Part shown: positions 35,648 to 44,412 of the stretch, in pieces | Layout of the letters: each line of letters starts with the position of its first letter | Position numbering within the stretch: position 1 is the first letter of the stretch | Assembly: GCA_031418715.1 (NCBI GenBank) | Contig: JANOJL010000064.1 | Span: 140,532 to 204,531 of the forward strand | DNA length: 64,000 nt | Direction of reading: 5' to 3' | Source: JANMDU01 sp031418715 | Lineage (GTDB): Bacteria; Pseudomonadota; Gammaproteobacteria; Burkholderiales; Burkholderiaceae_C | The notes under the pieces: generated by a model | Told to the model about the DNA's origin: nothing | The model's database searches: none | Seen by the model: the letters and a program-made list of their open reading frames with translations, nothing else | Position numbers and translations under genes: made by a program

Positions 35648-36808
35648 TTAGCCGCGAAAGTAGCGCTGCGGTACGAAGGGCATGACACTGACTTTCATCG
35701 GCACAGGCTTGCCGCGCACCATGGCGTGAACCAAGGTGTCGTTGACTGCGAAGTCGATGTTTACATAGCCCATCGCAACCGGCTGGTTGATCGTGGGGCC
35801 GAGCAGGCCGCTGGTGACTTTGCCGATAGCCGTGCCATCAACGCTTACCAGCTCTGTGCCATCGCGTACGGGAATGCGCTCTTGCGCTAACAAACCCACT
35901 CGTTTCTTTGAAGGTTTTTGACCTTCCCCCATTATATTCATTGCGCTGAGTGCTATTAAATGAGTAGCGCCCGGAAACCCCAAAGCACGTTCACCGCCTA
36001 CGCGGCGCACTTTTTGAATCGCCCAAGTCAATGCAGCTTCCACAGGATTCGTTGTCTCGTCAATGTCATTGCCATACAAGCAAAGACCCGCTTCTAAGCG
36101 CAGCGAATTACGAGCGCCCAAGCCAATTGGCTTGACTTCTGGTTGCGCGAGCAGAGCGCGAGCGAAGGCTTCGGCCTGCACGCCGGGCACGGAAATCTCA
36201 AATCCATCTTCTCCGGTGTAGCCGCTGCGTGTGATGAAGAGTGGCACGCCATTCCAAACAAAATCACCACCCGTCATGAACACGAGTTTTTCAACACCAG
36301 GAATCATGCGCGAGAGCGCAACATAAGCTTGCGGGCCTTGCAGCGCCAGCAGGGCATCTTGTTCTAAGTAGGTCAGCTTCACTGCAGGATGCGATGCCGC
36401 CAAGCGCTTGCGCATCCAAGCCAGATCACCATGCTTGCAAGCGCCGTTCACAATGATGAAAAGATGATCGCCACGGTTGGTGAACATCAAATCGTCGATG
36501 ATGCCGCCCGCATCATTCGTGAGAAAACCGTAGCGTTGCTTACCAACGCCTAAACCTAGCGCGTCCATCGGAATCAGCGATTCGAGCGCCAGCGCTCGTT
36601 CTTCATACGAAGGGCCATCGAGCCGCACTTGCCCCATGTGTGAGACATCAAACAGGCCAGCTGCTGTGCGCGTGTGCGCATGCTCGGCCATGAGGCCGGC
36701 AGGGTATTGCACAGGCATGGAATAGCCTGCAAACGGCACCATACGAGCGCCGAGCTCCATATGTAAAGCATTCAGAGGGACGGGAAGTAAATCGTGAGAA
36801 TCAGACAT
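35648..36808 (-). CDS. gcvT: Glycine cleavage system aminomethyltransferase, T protein, with in-frame repeat insertion
   Basis: 386 residues from ATG 36808 (MSDSHDLLPVPLNALHMELG). Family motifs are MVPFAGYSMPVQYP, FDVSHMGQVRL, FLTNDAGGIIDDL, RSGYTGEDGFEI and LGARNSLRLEAGLCLYGNDI. It transfers the methylene group from the H protein to tetrahydrofolate. At about 281-299 the stretch THLIALSAMNIMGEGQKP is encoded by a dispersed palindromic element placed between GFPGA and KKRVGL, in the surface loop between the folate-binding and C-terminal domains. First gene after the glycine riboswitch. Confidence 0.97.
   Translation of the reverse strand: MSDSHDLLPVPLNALHMELGARMVPFAGYSMPVQYPAGLMAEHAHTRTAAGLFDVSHMGQVRLDGPSYEERALALESLIPMDALGLGVGKQRYGFLTNDAGGIIDDLMFTNRGDHLFIIVNGACKHGDLAWMRKRLAASHPAVKLTYLEQDALLALQGPQAYVALSRMIPGVEKLVFMTGGDFVWNGVPLFITRSGYTGEDGFEISVPGVQAEAFARALLAQPEVKPIGLGARNSLRLEAGLCLYGNDIDETTNPVEAALTWAIQKVRRVGGERALGFPGATHLIALSAMNIMGEGQKPSKKRVGLLAQERIPVRDGTELVSVDGTAIGKVTSGLLGPTINQPVAMGYVNIDFAVNDTLVHAMVRGKPVPMKVSVMPFVPQRYFRG
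35913..35968 (+). repeat. DPE copy 18, in frame in gcvT (antisense)
   Basis: Blocks: GGTTTTTGACCTTCCCCCAT, TATATTCATTGCGCTGAGTG and CTATTAAATGAGTAGC. The encoded LIALSAMNIMGEGQK aligns codon by codon with SIARHAYSITANGQF in AmmB-AmmA. Confidence 0.9.
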
Positions 36809-36869
36809 GCGCAGGGTTTCCAGATCAAAAATCACATTCTTTAGCCGCAAGGCAAAAGAATGAATGATG

Positions 36870-37090
36870 AAACCCTGTTGTCCACTTTACCTGAGAGATT
36901 CTTGGCCAGTGATCAAGCCAGTTGCCCCTTCGGTGGGCTGAGCTTTGCACTCAGCCTCTCTCCAACAGAATGTGAAAGCCAGAGTGACTTACTCTTAGCC
37001 TTCAATCGCCTGTCCTTTTGCCTGAGCGTTTGCTGATCTTGCAACCAACTGCGCCTTCGGCGATTCAATGAAGAATTCTCTCCAAGCTGG
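36870..37090 (-). promoter_or_regulatory. Tandem glycine riboswitch upstream of gcvT
   Basis: Two aptamers are visible on the minus strand. The first (37083-37008) runs from GGAGAGAATTC through CGCCGAAGGCGC to CAGGCAAAAGGACAG. The second (36963-36872) runs from GGAGAGAGGC through CCACCGAAGGGGCAACTGG to CTCTCAGGTAAAGTGGACA. The paired arrangement and conserved GGAGAGA and AGGxAAAxxGGACA elements are those of the cooperative glycine riboswitch, normally an activating switch for glycine cleavage genes. The gcvT start follows about 60 bases on. Confidence 0.95.
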
Positions 37091-37114
37091 AACGATTGTA
37101 CGTGAGCCGCTGGC

Positions 37115-38389
37115 TTATTTGTACACAAGATCGCGCAATCCCAAACTGATCACCGGGATATAAGTGATCAGCATCAGGCAGCCCAAAATCACCAAAACGA
37201 AGGGCAGCAGGTAGGGAATGATGCGATCCAGCGATATTCGCGCCACGGTGCAAGCGGCGAACAGGTTCACGCCGAAGGGCGGGGTGATCATGCCCAAAGC
37301 AAGATTGACGACCATGATCAGGCCAAAATGCACCGGATCGATGCCGAAATAGATGGCTACTGGCGCAAGAATCGGCGCGAGAACGATAATGGCGGCGCTG
37401 GTCTCGATGAACATGCCGATGACGAACAGCGCTGCGTTCACACCGAGCAAAAACATCGCTGGGCTTTGCAGCACTTCCTTGAGATATTGGCCAATCGCAT
37501 CCGGCACGCCAGCGCGCGTGATGAGGAAGGCAAACAAGCCGGCATTGGCAATAATAAACATGATCACTGCGCTGGAGATCACGGATTTTTTAAGAATCTT
37601 GTACAGATCGCTGATCTTGATTTCTCGGTAAATCAACATGCCCACAACCAGTGCATAAAACACGGCGACAGCGGAGGCTTCAGTGGGCGTGAAGATCCCG
37701 CCATAAATACCGCCCAGAATGATCACCGGCATCAGAAGCGCCCAACCGGCCTGCCAAGAGGCCTTTATGAAAGGCAGGCGGCCATCGCCATCGTTTTTGC
37801 CGTAGCCTTTGATGCGGCAATAGATGTGGACAAACAGCATCAAAGCCAAGCCAATCAGCAGCCCTGGGCCAAAGCCAGCAATGAACAATTCGCCAATCGA
37901 GACTTCTGCGCTCACGCCATACAAAATCATCGGAATACTCGGCGGAATGATTACGCCCAGCTCAGCGCTCGTGGCTTGCAGCGCGGCAGCATAAGGTGTG
38001 GGGTAGCCATGCTTGATCAGCGCTGGAATCAAAATCGCACCCACGGCAAAGGTGGTGGCGACCGATGAGCCACTGACTGCTGCAAAAATCATGCAAGTGA
38101 GCACACAAGTCATCGGCAAGCCACCCTGCACACCGCCCACAATCGACTTGGCAAATTCGACGAGGCGGCGTGAGATGCCGCCAGTTTCCATGATGTTGCC
38201 TGCGAGGATGAAAAACGGAATCGCAGCCAGTGGAAATTTGTTGATCGAGGAGAACATTTCCTTGACTGAAATCAGCATATTTACATTGCTGATTTGAATA
38301 CCGACGATGGCTGACAAGCCAATCGATACGGCGACTGAGACGGTGAGCGCAAAGCACAGCACCATCGTGAGAATCATCATGCTGCTCAT
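37115..38389 (-). CDS. dctM: TRAP transporter large permease DctM
   Basis: 424 residues with about 12 membrane helices and no soluble domain. DctM signatures: FILAGNIMETGGISRRLVEF, AAVSGSSVATTFAVGAILIP, ELGVIIPPSIPMILYG and GMITPPFGVNLFAACTVARI. It is the main Na+-dependent permease of the TRAP complex with DctQ and DctP. Its start overlaps the dctQ stop (4 bases). The substrate is probably a carboxylate, possibly a C4 sugar acid given the DenD-like gene upstream. Confidence 0.95.
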   Translation of the reverse strand: MSSMMILTMVLCFALTVSVAVSIGLSAIVGIQISNVNMLISVKEMFSSINKFPLAAIPFFILAGNIMETGGISRRLVEFAKSIVGGVQGGLPMTCVLTCMIFAAVSGSSVATTFAVGAILIPALIKHGYPTPYAAALQATSAELGVIIPPSIPMILYGVSAEVSIGELFIAGFGPGLLIGLALMLFVHIYCRIKGYGKNDGDGRLPFIKASWQAGWALLMPVIILGGIYGGIFTPTEASAVAVFYALVVGMLIYREIKISDLYKILKKSVISSAVIMFIIANAGLFAFLITRAGVPDAIGQYLKEVLQSPAMFLLGVNAALFVIGMFIETSAAIIVLAPILAPVAIYFGIDPVHFGLIMVVNLALGMITPPFGVNLFAACTVARISLDRIIPYLLPFVLVILGCLMLITYIPVISLGLRDLVYK

Positions 38390-38880
38390 TGCGCGGTCTC
38401 CAACTCGAGGCGCTGCGGATCGAGCAGATTGCCAATGATGCCAATCGCACTAAACACACCGCCAACCGGCAATGCCAGATAGGCCCAAAACATACTCACA
38501 TCTTCCAAGCCGATGGTGCTTTGCACCTTGCCACGGTTGGCGTAATCCCAACCCCACCAGACGATCACGAAGATCAAAATCATGGCGGCGATGCTGACCA
38601 CGTAATCCAACACGCGCTTGATCTTCGGCGGACTCCAGCGATACAGCACATCCACACTGACCATAGCGCCTTGGCGAAAAGCCGCAGCGATGCCCAAGAA
38701 CACCATCCAGATCAAAGAAAAGCGAATCAGCACTTCTGTCCATTCCGCAGGTTGCTCCAAAACGAAGCGCGTGATGATCTGGTACATGCCCAGACTAGAG
38801 GCGATGACCAGCATGAGGCAGGCCAGAGCCATGGCCAAACCCGTGGTGAAGCTCTCAAACTTCAAGAAGGCGGTTTTCAT
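38386..38880 (-). CDS. dctQ: TRAP transporter small permease DctQ
   Basis: 164 residues with four membrane helices and the DctQ pattern (RFVLEQPAEWTEVLIRFSLI, RQGAMVSVDVLYRWSPPKIK). It links DctP recognition to DctM. About 100 bp separate it from dctP upstream; that gap holds a terminator-like hairpin and a degenerate repeat element. It overlaps dctM by 4 bases. Confidence 0.93.
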   Translation of the reverse strand: MKTAFLKFESFTTGLAMALACLMLVIASSLGMYQIITRFVLEQPAEWTEVLIRFSLIWMVFLGIAAAFRQGAMVSVDVLYRWSPPKIKRVLDYVVSIAAMILIFVIVWWGWDYANRGKVQSTIGLEDVSMFWAYLALPVGGVFSAIGIIGNLLDPQRLELETAQ

Positions 38881-38906
38881 GATGTGGTGAGCAAAGAATC
38901 AATAAA

Positions 38907-38942
38907 AAATACGCCGAAACAAGCTGTGTGCGGCGTATTTAA
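38907..38942 (-). terminator. Intercistronic hairpin/terminator between dctP and dctQ
   Basis: On the minus strand a 10-bp stem AAATACGCCG/CGGCGTATTT, with a loop of about 13 bases, runs into TTTTTT. It would let the periplasmic binding protein gene be expressed in excess over the permease genes. Confidence 0.8.
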
Positions 38943-38972
38943 TGCGCTAGTTGCTATAAATAATATAGCGAA
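38943..38972 (+). repeat. Degenerate DPE fragment after the dctP terminator
   Basis: Only GCGCTAGTTGCTATAAATAATATAGC resembles the right half of the element; the left half is missing or replaced by the terminator hairpin. Confidence 0.4.
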
Positions 38973-38978
38973 CAGCGA

Positions 38979-39959
38979 TTACTTGACATTGCGAATACGG
39001 TCAATATTGGCTTTTCCAAACTGCTTTTCAAACTCTGCATTGACCGGTGCGAGTTGGGCGACGAATTTTGATTTGTCTAGATTCTCTACAACCGTCATGC
39101 CTTTGCTGCGTAGCTCAGCCACGCCTTTTGCATCGTCTTCATCGACGCGAGCTCGACCCGCTTTGGCACCTTCTTTGGCCGCTTCGAGAAAGGCGGTTTT
39201 GTCAGCTGCAGTGAGCTTGTCGAATGCGCCTTTGCTCATCAAGAAGATCGCGGGGGAGTACACGTGGCCGGTGAGGGAGAGGTGTTTTTGTACCTGATCA
39301 AACTTTGCCGCCATGATGACTGACAGCGGATTTTCTTGGCCATCGACAGTGCCTTGCTGTAGTGCAGTGAACACTTCAGGGAAGGCCATCGGCGTGGGCA
39401 CAATGCCAAAGCCTTTGTATGCAGCGATGTGAACGGGGTTTTCCATGGTGCGCATTTTCAAGCCCTTCAAATCATCGGGCGACGTGACCGTGCGCTTGCT
39501 GTTGGTCATGTGACGCACACCGTTTTCGCCCCAAGCCAAGGCTTTGAAGCCTTTGGGCTCGAACTTAACAAGCATTTCTTGACCAATTGCGCCATCAAGC
39601 ACTGCACGTGCGTGGGCTTTGTCGCGGAAGAGGAAGGGAATATCCATGATGCGCGCATCGGGCACGAAATTGGGCACGGGGCCGGTGGAGGTAAAGGTCA
39701 ACTCTTGTGTACCAAGTTGCACAGATTCAATGCTCTCGCGCTCGCCGCCCAAGGCGCCAGAATAAAAGGCCTGAATCTTGAAGCGACCCGCGGTGCGCTT
39801 TTCTACTTCGCGTGCAAAGGTATCGATCGCCACGCCTTGATGCGAATTTTGCGCCACAGAGATGCTAATTCGCATAGTGGTCTGTGCATGCGCCGCGCCA
39901 GAGCCGGCGAGAAAACCCGCAGCCAACGAGGTTGCGATGAAGAGGCGAGAAAGTTTCAT
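38979..39959 (-). CDS. dctP: TRAP transporter substrate-binding protein DctP
   Basis: 326 residues from ATG 39959 (MKLSRLFIATSLAAGFLAGS), giving a signal peptide cleaved after AHA. The start 7 codons further upstream is less likely. DctP family features: GARIMDIPFLF-like PDARIMDIPFLFRDKAHARA, GFKALAWGENGVRHMTNSKR with the substrate Arg, and FPEVFTALQQGTVDGQENPL. It binds the transported acid in the periplasm. First of dctP-dctQ-dctM; the DenD-like gene lies about 110 bp upstream on the same strand. Confidence 0.94.
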   Translation of the reverse strand: MKLSRLFIATSLAAGFLAGSGAAHAQTTMRISISVAQNSHQGVAIDTFAREVEKRTAGRFKIQAFYSGALGGERESIESVQLGTQELTFTSTGPVPNFVPDARIMDIPFLFRDKAHARAVLDGAIGQEMLVKFEPKGFKALAWGENGVRHMTNSKRTVTSPDDLKGLKMRTMENPVHIAAYKGFGIVPTPMAFPEVFTALQQGTVDGQENPLSVIMAAKFDQVQKHLSLTGHVYSPAIFLMSKGAFDKLTAADKTAFLEAAKEGAKAGRARVDEDDAKGVAELRSKGMTVVENLDKSKFVAQLAPVNAEFEKQFGKANIDRIRNVK

Positions 39960-40070
39960 GGTGTCTCCAAAGATGTTCAATTCGACATGCGGACCAACCG
40001 CAAGGCAGAGAAAAGTCTAACCGCAAACCCGACACGTTCGCTCAGGGGATGCCCTCAGTTGATCGGGCAT

Positions 40071-41084
40071 TTAGACCCTCATGTCAGGATGGTTTTCCGC
40101 AATGTGTGATCGCACGATTTCCTCGAAGCTCGCGTTCGGCTTCATCCCCAGGGCTTGCGCGCGCGGCGAGCCCATGCGTGTGGGCCAACCGCTGACAATG
40201 CGCTCAATCGCTGGATCGATCTGCCAATCCAAAAGTGCGTGCACAGCATCGCCAGCGACGCGCCGCAAGTTGTCTGCCATTTCACCGACCGTGGTCGGCA
40301 CGGCCGGCAAATTGAGTGCGGTCAGTGGGCCCCAATCGGAGTCAGTCGTTTCCATGCAAGCAATGATGTGTTCAACAGTCTTGCCTGGTGAGGAGAGTGA
40401 ATGCACAACATCAGGCTTGACAGGAATGGTGCAGCGAATGCCATTCAAAGGCTCGCGGATCATGCCACTGAAAAACCCCGATGCCGCGCCATTGGGCTTG
40501 CCTGCGCGCACCGACACGGTGGCCAAGCGCGCTGTGCGTGCAGCGATGAAGCCCTTGCGTGCGTAATCGGCCATGAGCTGCTCGCCGATGAGTTTTTGGA
40601 TACCGTAGCTGGTTTGCGGCGTGGGTAAGGTGGTGTCCACAATTTCATATGGGAAGGCGTGATGCGCAGTTGTGCCGAACACAGCGATGGAACTGGCAAA
40701 GAAAACGGTAGGTTGCGTTTTCAGCGCGCGGCAGCTTTCTAGCAGCGCATGCGTGGTGGCGTAATTGCTGCGCATGCCGAGATCGAAGTTCGCTTCGCAT
40801 TCGCCGCTTACGGCAGCGGCCAGGTGAAACACGGCTACGGCATTGGCATGGCGGGCAAGCAGATTGGCCGGTGTACTTTGCAATTGATCAAACAAATCGC
40901 CCACTTCGCTGCTGATGCGTGAATCAGCGGCCAAATCAGCGGGGGCGGCCACGCGATCTGCGAGCACGATGCCGGAAATGCGCTGGACTGCTTGGCCACG
41001 CAAGTTTATAGAGCCTCGCTTGAGGAGTTCGCGTGCAAGGCGTGCGCCTACGAAGCCTGCGCCGCCGGTGATGATAATTTTCAT
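40071..41084 (-). CDS. denD: NAD-dependent epimerase/dehydratase family protein, D-erythronate dehydrogenase (DenD)-like
   Basis: 337 residues. The NAD-binding site is TGGAGFVGARLARELL, and the SDR catalytic pair is seen as Tyr and Lys in SYGIQKLIGEQL. AAAVSGECEANFDLGMRSNY and RLATVSVRAGKPNGAASGFF are typical of DenD-type enzymes, which oxidise D-erythronate to 2-dehydroerythronate. The kinase and isomerase of that pathway are not in the window, so the substrate remains inferred. It sits between TAXI and dctPQM genes on one strand, overlapping the TAXI gene by 4 bases. Confidence 0.8.
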   Translation of the reverse strand: MKIIITGGAGFVGARLARELLKRGSINLRGQAVQRISGIVLADRVAAPADLAADSRISSEVGDLFDQLQSTPANLLARHANAVAVFHLAAAVSGECEANFDLGMRSNYATTHALLESCRALKTQPTVFFASSIAVFGTTAHHAFPYEIVDTTLPTPQTSYGIQKLIGEQLMADYARKGFIAARTARLATVSVRAGKPNGAASGFFSGMIREPLNGIRCTIPVKPDVVHSLSSPGKTVEHIIACMETTDSDWGPLTALNLPAVPTTVGEMADNLRRVAGDAVHALLDWQIDPAIERIVSGWPTRMGSPRAQALGMKPNASFEEIVRSHIAENHPDMRV

Positions 41085-42436
41085 GATGGGTTGCTCGTGT
41101 TGAGCGAATCTTGCTCGTTTTGCAACTGGTTGCGCACGTAGTCCACATGCTGCCTCAAAGTGTAGACGCGATCCGCAAATTCTAGTGTGAATTTACTGGT
41201 GCTGATGCGTGCTTCAATGCGGTTGAGTTGTGTGCGTGCTTCGTCGATTTCTTGTTGGCTCAGCTGGCGCGAGCGAATATCTGTCTCCATATTGAGCAAT
41301 TGCCCATAGTGGCGATAAAGGCGATTCTTCTCTCTGAATTGCAAGAGTTCGGGAATCAGTTTGATCACGGGAATGCCTATGGCAGCTAGCGGAATCAAGA
41401 TCAGCAGCAAGCGCTGCAAGGCATTGGCCAACCAGAAGGGCATGTAGCGCTGAAGGAAGGGGCGGCCATCTTTGAAATAGCGCACCGCCTCCTCAGAGAG
41501 CGGAAAATCCGTGCCTCGCGTGTGTGGGAATTCTGACGGGCGGTTGAGCAATGTGGCACCTTTGTGGGTGTCTCGGGCGGCTTCTAAGAGCAGGTAGGCA
41601 ATGGCGGGGTGTGTGTCTTGTCTCACGACGAGATTGGCGCTGGTGGCGAGAAGCGTGATGTCTTGCGGCGGGGTTTGGCTGACCGCATCCACCGAGCCTG
41701 CTTTAAGCACCACAGTGGAGAGATAGGGCAATTGGCGTGCGATACCTTCGGCTTGGCTGAGATTGATGAGTGTGGCTGAGTTGCCGGGGTCGATCAATTT
41801 TTTCACTACGGCGGCCTGCGGTGACGCGATGAGAATGATCGCATCGAGCTTTTTATCGAGCAGGGCTTGCGTGGCGGCCATGCCGGAGTTGGGCTCGAGC
41901 GTGGCGTTTTGCCCAGAGAGGCCATAGGCTTTGAGCAGATCGAGTGCGACCTTCCTTGTGCCGCTGCCTTCTGCGCCGACCGCAATTCGCATGCCTTTTA
42001 AGCCTTGCAAACTACCTGCCAGCTTTTTGGCCATCTCAGGATTTTGTGCGAACACCCACAGTGGCTCATAGCCAATCACCGCGAGCGAGCGCAGTGGGGT
42101 TTTTTCATCGTCTGCATTGGGATCGATGGAGAGTTGACCCAAGCCGCCCTGCACGAAGCCGGCGTTCATTTCTTTATCCTCTAGGCGCTCCAAGTTTTGC
42201 ACCGAGCCGGCGGAGGTTTTGAGCTCAAGCTTGATGCCGTTGGCTTTTAAGTAGGCTTGGTATTTTTGGCCGAATTGTTGATACGCGCCATCCGCAGCGC
42301 CGGTGGTCATCGTCACGGTGCGTGGCGGCGCGGGGCTGATGTAGCGCATGAGCGCCCAGATGATGATGCCTAGCAACACGAGGAATGCTGCGGCAGCGAG
42401 CAATTGTTGTTTGCGGGAGAGCTGCGGGATGACCAT
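41081..42436 (-). CDS. TAXI-family TRAP transporter solute-binding protein with membrane anchors
   Basis: 451 residues. The N-terminal membrane helix (LLAAAAFLVLLGIIIWALMR) is followed by a TAXI binding domain (VTMTTGAADGAYQQFGQKYQ, LKGMRIAVGAEGSGTRKVAL). Later come two or more hydrophobic segments (NALQRLLLILIPLAAIGIPV) and a helical cytoplasmic C-terminus. This membrane-bound form occurs in betaproteobacteria. TAXI proteins usually pair with fused DctQM permeases; none is adjacent here. The stop overlaps the denD start. Ligand unknown. Confidence 0.85.
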   Translation of the reverse strand: MVIPQLSRKQQLLAAAAFLVLLGIIIWALMRYISPAPPRTVTMTTGAADGAYQQFGQKYQAYLKANGIKLELKTSAGSVQNLERLEDKEMNAGFVQGGLGQLSIDPNADDEKTPLRSLAVIGYEPLWVFAQNPEMAKKLAGSLQGLKGMRIAVGAEGSGTRKVALDLLKAYGLSGQNATLEPNSGMAATQALLDKKLDAIILIASPQAAVVKKLIDPGNSATLINLSQAEGIARQLPYLSTVVLKAGSVDAVSQTPPQDITLLATSANLVVRQDTHPAIAYLLLEAARDTHKGATLLNRPSEFPHTRGTDFPLSEEAVRYFKDGRPFLQRYMPFWLANALQRLLLILIPLAAIGIPVIKLIPELLQFREKNRLYRHYGQLLNMETDIRSRQLSQQEIDEARTQLNRIEARISTSKFTLEFADRVYTLRQHVDYVRNQLQNEQDSLNTSNPS

Positions 42437-42506
42437 CTTCGCAGTCTAACGAATTTTTGTCTCGCTATCGCTTGCGATGATCGATCCTGAAAGAAGTCTC
42501 CCGATT

Positions 42507-42555
42507 ACTACTAAATCGATAGCACTTCCCGCAATGAATATGCCGGAGAACCGCA
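42507..42555 (-). repeat. DPE copy 19, intergenic, divergent
   Basis: Plus-strand blocks TACTACTAAATCGATAGCAC and TTCCCGCAATGAATATGCCG. The right half is clear and the left half degenerate. Between the TAXI gene start and the TSUP gene stop. Confidence 0.65.
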
Positions 42556-42570
42556 TAAATTACTTAAAGA

Positions 42571-43386
42571 CTAAGCGAAAACGCCTTTGTAAAGCATGTA
42601 AGCCGCAAGCACATACAAAATGCAGGCAAACACGCGCTTGAGGCGTTTCACATCCATGGCGTGCGCGGCCCTCGCTCCCAAAGGTGCCATGAAGACGCTT
42701 GTGAAAGCGATCAATGCCAAGGCGGGCAGCCAGATGTAGCCAAGGGAGCTTTCGGGCAGGCCGCTAACCCTTTGACCGCTCACCGCGTAGCCAATCGCAT
42801 TGACTACCGCAATCGGAAAACCCAATGCAGCGGAAGTAGCCACGGCGTTATGAATCGCCACATTGCACCACGTCATGAAAGGCACGCTAATGAAACCGCC
42901 GCCCGCGCCAACGAGGCCGGAGAGAAAGCCGATCACGCCGCCGCCAGCGAGTTGCCCGGCTGTGCCTGGAATCTGGCGCGTGGGAGCAGGCTTTTTATCC
43001 AGGAACATTTGCGTGGCGGAAAACGTCACAAACAAACCAAAGAAAATGGCCAACCACGCGCCTTTGAGCAGTGCAAATACGCCCAAGCTCGCAACCAAGC
43101 CGCCGATCACAATGCCGGGCGCGAGGCCTTTCACAATATCCCAACGCACTGCACCGCGTTTGTGATGCGCTCTGACGCTGGAGATACTAGTGAAAATAAT
43201 TGTGGCCATGGATGTTGCAATAGCCATTTTCACTGCCAGATCGGGCGAAAGGCCTTGCTTACCCATGATGTAGGTGAGAAAAGGCACGAGGATCATGCCG
43301 CCACCAATACCCAAAAGGCCAGCGAGGAAACCAGTGCCAACTCCCAAGATCAGCAATTGGGCAATGAGCAAGGGTTCGAGGGACAT
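42571..43386 (-). CDS. TSUP family (TauE/SafE) sulfite or sulfonate exporter-like permease
   Basis: 271 residues with about eight membrane helices. The internal duplication of TSUP proteins is visible (GFLAGLLGIGGGMILVPFL near residue 19 and GFLSGLVGAGGGFISVPFM near 153). Members export or import sulfur-containing or organic anions; the substrate cannot be set from sequence. A probable 6S RNA gene lies directly upstream on the same strand. Confidence 0.92.
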   Translation of the reverse strand: MSLEPLLIAQLLILGVGTGFLAGLLGIGGGMILVPFLTYIMGKQGLSPDLAVKMAIATSMATIIFTSISSVRAHHKRGAVRWDIVKGLAPGIVIGGLVASLGVFALLKGAWLAIFFGLFVTFSATQMFLDKKPAPTRQIPGTAGQLAGGGVIGFLSGLVGAGGGFISVPFMTWCNVAIHNAVATSAALGFPIAVVNAIGYAVSGQRVSGLPESSLGYIWLPALALIAFTSVFMAPLGARAAHAMDVKRLKRVFACILYVLAAYMLYKGVFA

Positions 43387-43399
43387 AAGCTTGTTCTTT

Positions 43400-43550
43400 T
43401 ATTTAAAGCAGAAGAAGGGGCTTGCAACCCAAGCGCCAGACCGGCATCCTGAACCGGGGTTCAGGTGGGCGAGATCAGCAACTCATTGGGTTCATCTAAC
43501 GCGAGACGATCACGCTTGAGAGGCAATTTTCAAGCCCGGGCTCTAAGAGC
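43400..43550 (-). ncRNA. ssrS: Probable 6S RNA (ssrS)
   Basis: On the minus strand a closing stem pairs GGGCTTG (43537-43531) with CAAGCCC (43424-43418). The 3' half carries GCCCACCTGAACC, GGTTCAGGATGCCGG and TCTGGCG. This resembles the conserved 6S RNA 3' arm (E. coli ACCTTGAACCAAGGGTTCAA then GGCGGCATC), with a perfect CCTGAACC/GGTTCAGG hairpin. A TATATT box at 43562-43567 is suitably placed as a -10. Ends are approximate and the assignment rests on motif memory and fold, not on a covariance search. Confidence 0.6.
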
Positions 43551-43608
43551 ATTGGTACAAGAATATAAAGCCCAGCAAGAGGGCTGCAAGCGCTTTTATT
43601 TTACCTCG

Positions 43609-44412
43609 CTAAGCGTCAGCGCGTGCTAGGCCGTCGAGTACCCAGCCCGCTGCGCAGAGGCCGAAAGTGGCAGTGACGCTGACGACAGAGCCAAAGCCGT
43701 GACAATTGAGGCTTCCATCAGCATCTTTGATCGCGCAGGAAGGATCGGGCGGGGCGACGGCTTCTTTGCTGAAAACGCAAGTGATGCCAATTTTTTTCTC
43801 GCGCGGTGCGCCATGCTGGCGACGTAGGCGATAGCGCAAATCGGCCAAGAGCGGGTCGTGCGTGGTCTCAGACAGATCTGCAATTTCTACTTTCTCAGCA
43901 CGGCGTTTGCCGCCTGCTGCACCGCTTGTGATGAACAGGGGCGCTTTCTTTTTAAGGCGCTTGGCTTGCTCCAACGCCCAAACGGCGAGCGCGGTTTTGG
44001 CGCTTTGTTGATCGCAGCAGTCTAGCACGGCATCAAAATTCATAGCAGCTAGCGCAGGCCAGTTATCAGGTGTGGCGAATTCTTCGACGCAATTGACTTT
44101 GCATTGCGGATTCACGAGCATAATGCGATCACGCATCGCATCCACCTTCGCTTTGCCCACAGAATTGGAATCTGCATGAATCTGCCGGTTGATGTTCGAT
44201 TCGGCCACTTGGTCAAAATCAATCAGTGTGATCTGCCCCACGCCGCTGCGCGCCAGCGCCTCCGCCGCCCAAGAGCCTACGCCGCCAATGCCAATCACGG
44301 CCACGTGAGCGCCGCGAATCGCTGCTGCGCCACTTACGCCATAAAGGCGCTCCAAGCCGGAGAAGCGACGCGCTAAATCAGCATCAACGTTCTGCGCATG
44401 ATCTGCCGTCAA
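43609..44412 (-). CDS. tcdA: tRNA threonylcarbamoyladenosine dehydratase TcdA (ThiF/E1 family)
   Basis: 267 residues from a TTG start at 44412 that overlaps the TGA stop of the upstream gene (TTGA) and lies 8 bases after GGAG. Upstream codons to 44739 are inside that gene and unlike the family. Nucleotide binding is by VAVIGIGGVGSWAAEALARS, followed by LIDFDQVAESNINRQIHADS and CxDQxSAK-like CCDQQSAKTALAVW. It cyclises t6A37 in tRNAs with ATP. Cotranscription with the YeeE-type transporter is likely from the overlap. Confidence 0.93.
   Translation of the reverse strand: MTADHAQNVDADLARRFSGLERLYGVSGAAAIRGAHVAVIGIGGVGSWAAEALARSGVGQITLIDFDQVAESNINRQIHADSNSVGKAKVDAMRDRIMLVNPQCKVNCVEEFATPDNWPALAAMNFDAVLDCCDQQSAKTALAVWALEQAKRLKKKAPLFITSGAAGGKRRAEKVEIADLSETTHDPLLADLRYRLRRQHGAPREKKIGITCVFSKEAVAPPDPSCAIKDADGSLNCHGFGSVVSVTATFGLCAAGWVLDGLARADA

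Noticed and set aside
44035..44060. TTCATAGCAGCTAGCGCAGG in tcdA as a DPE copy
   Set aside because: The right-half palindrome is similar, but the codon spacing to the expected left half does not fit and the protein segment looks native.
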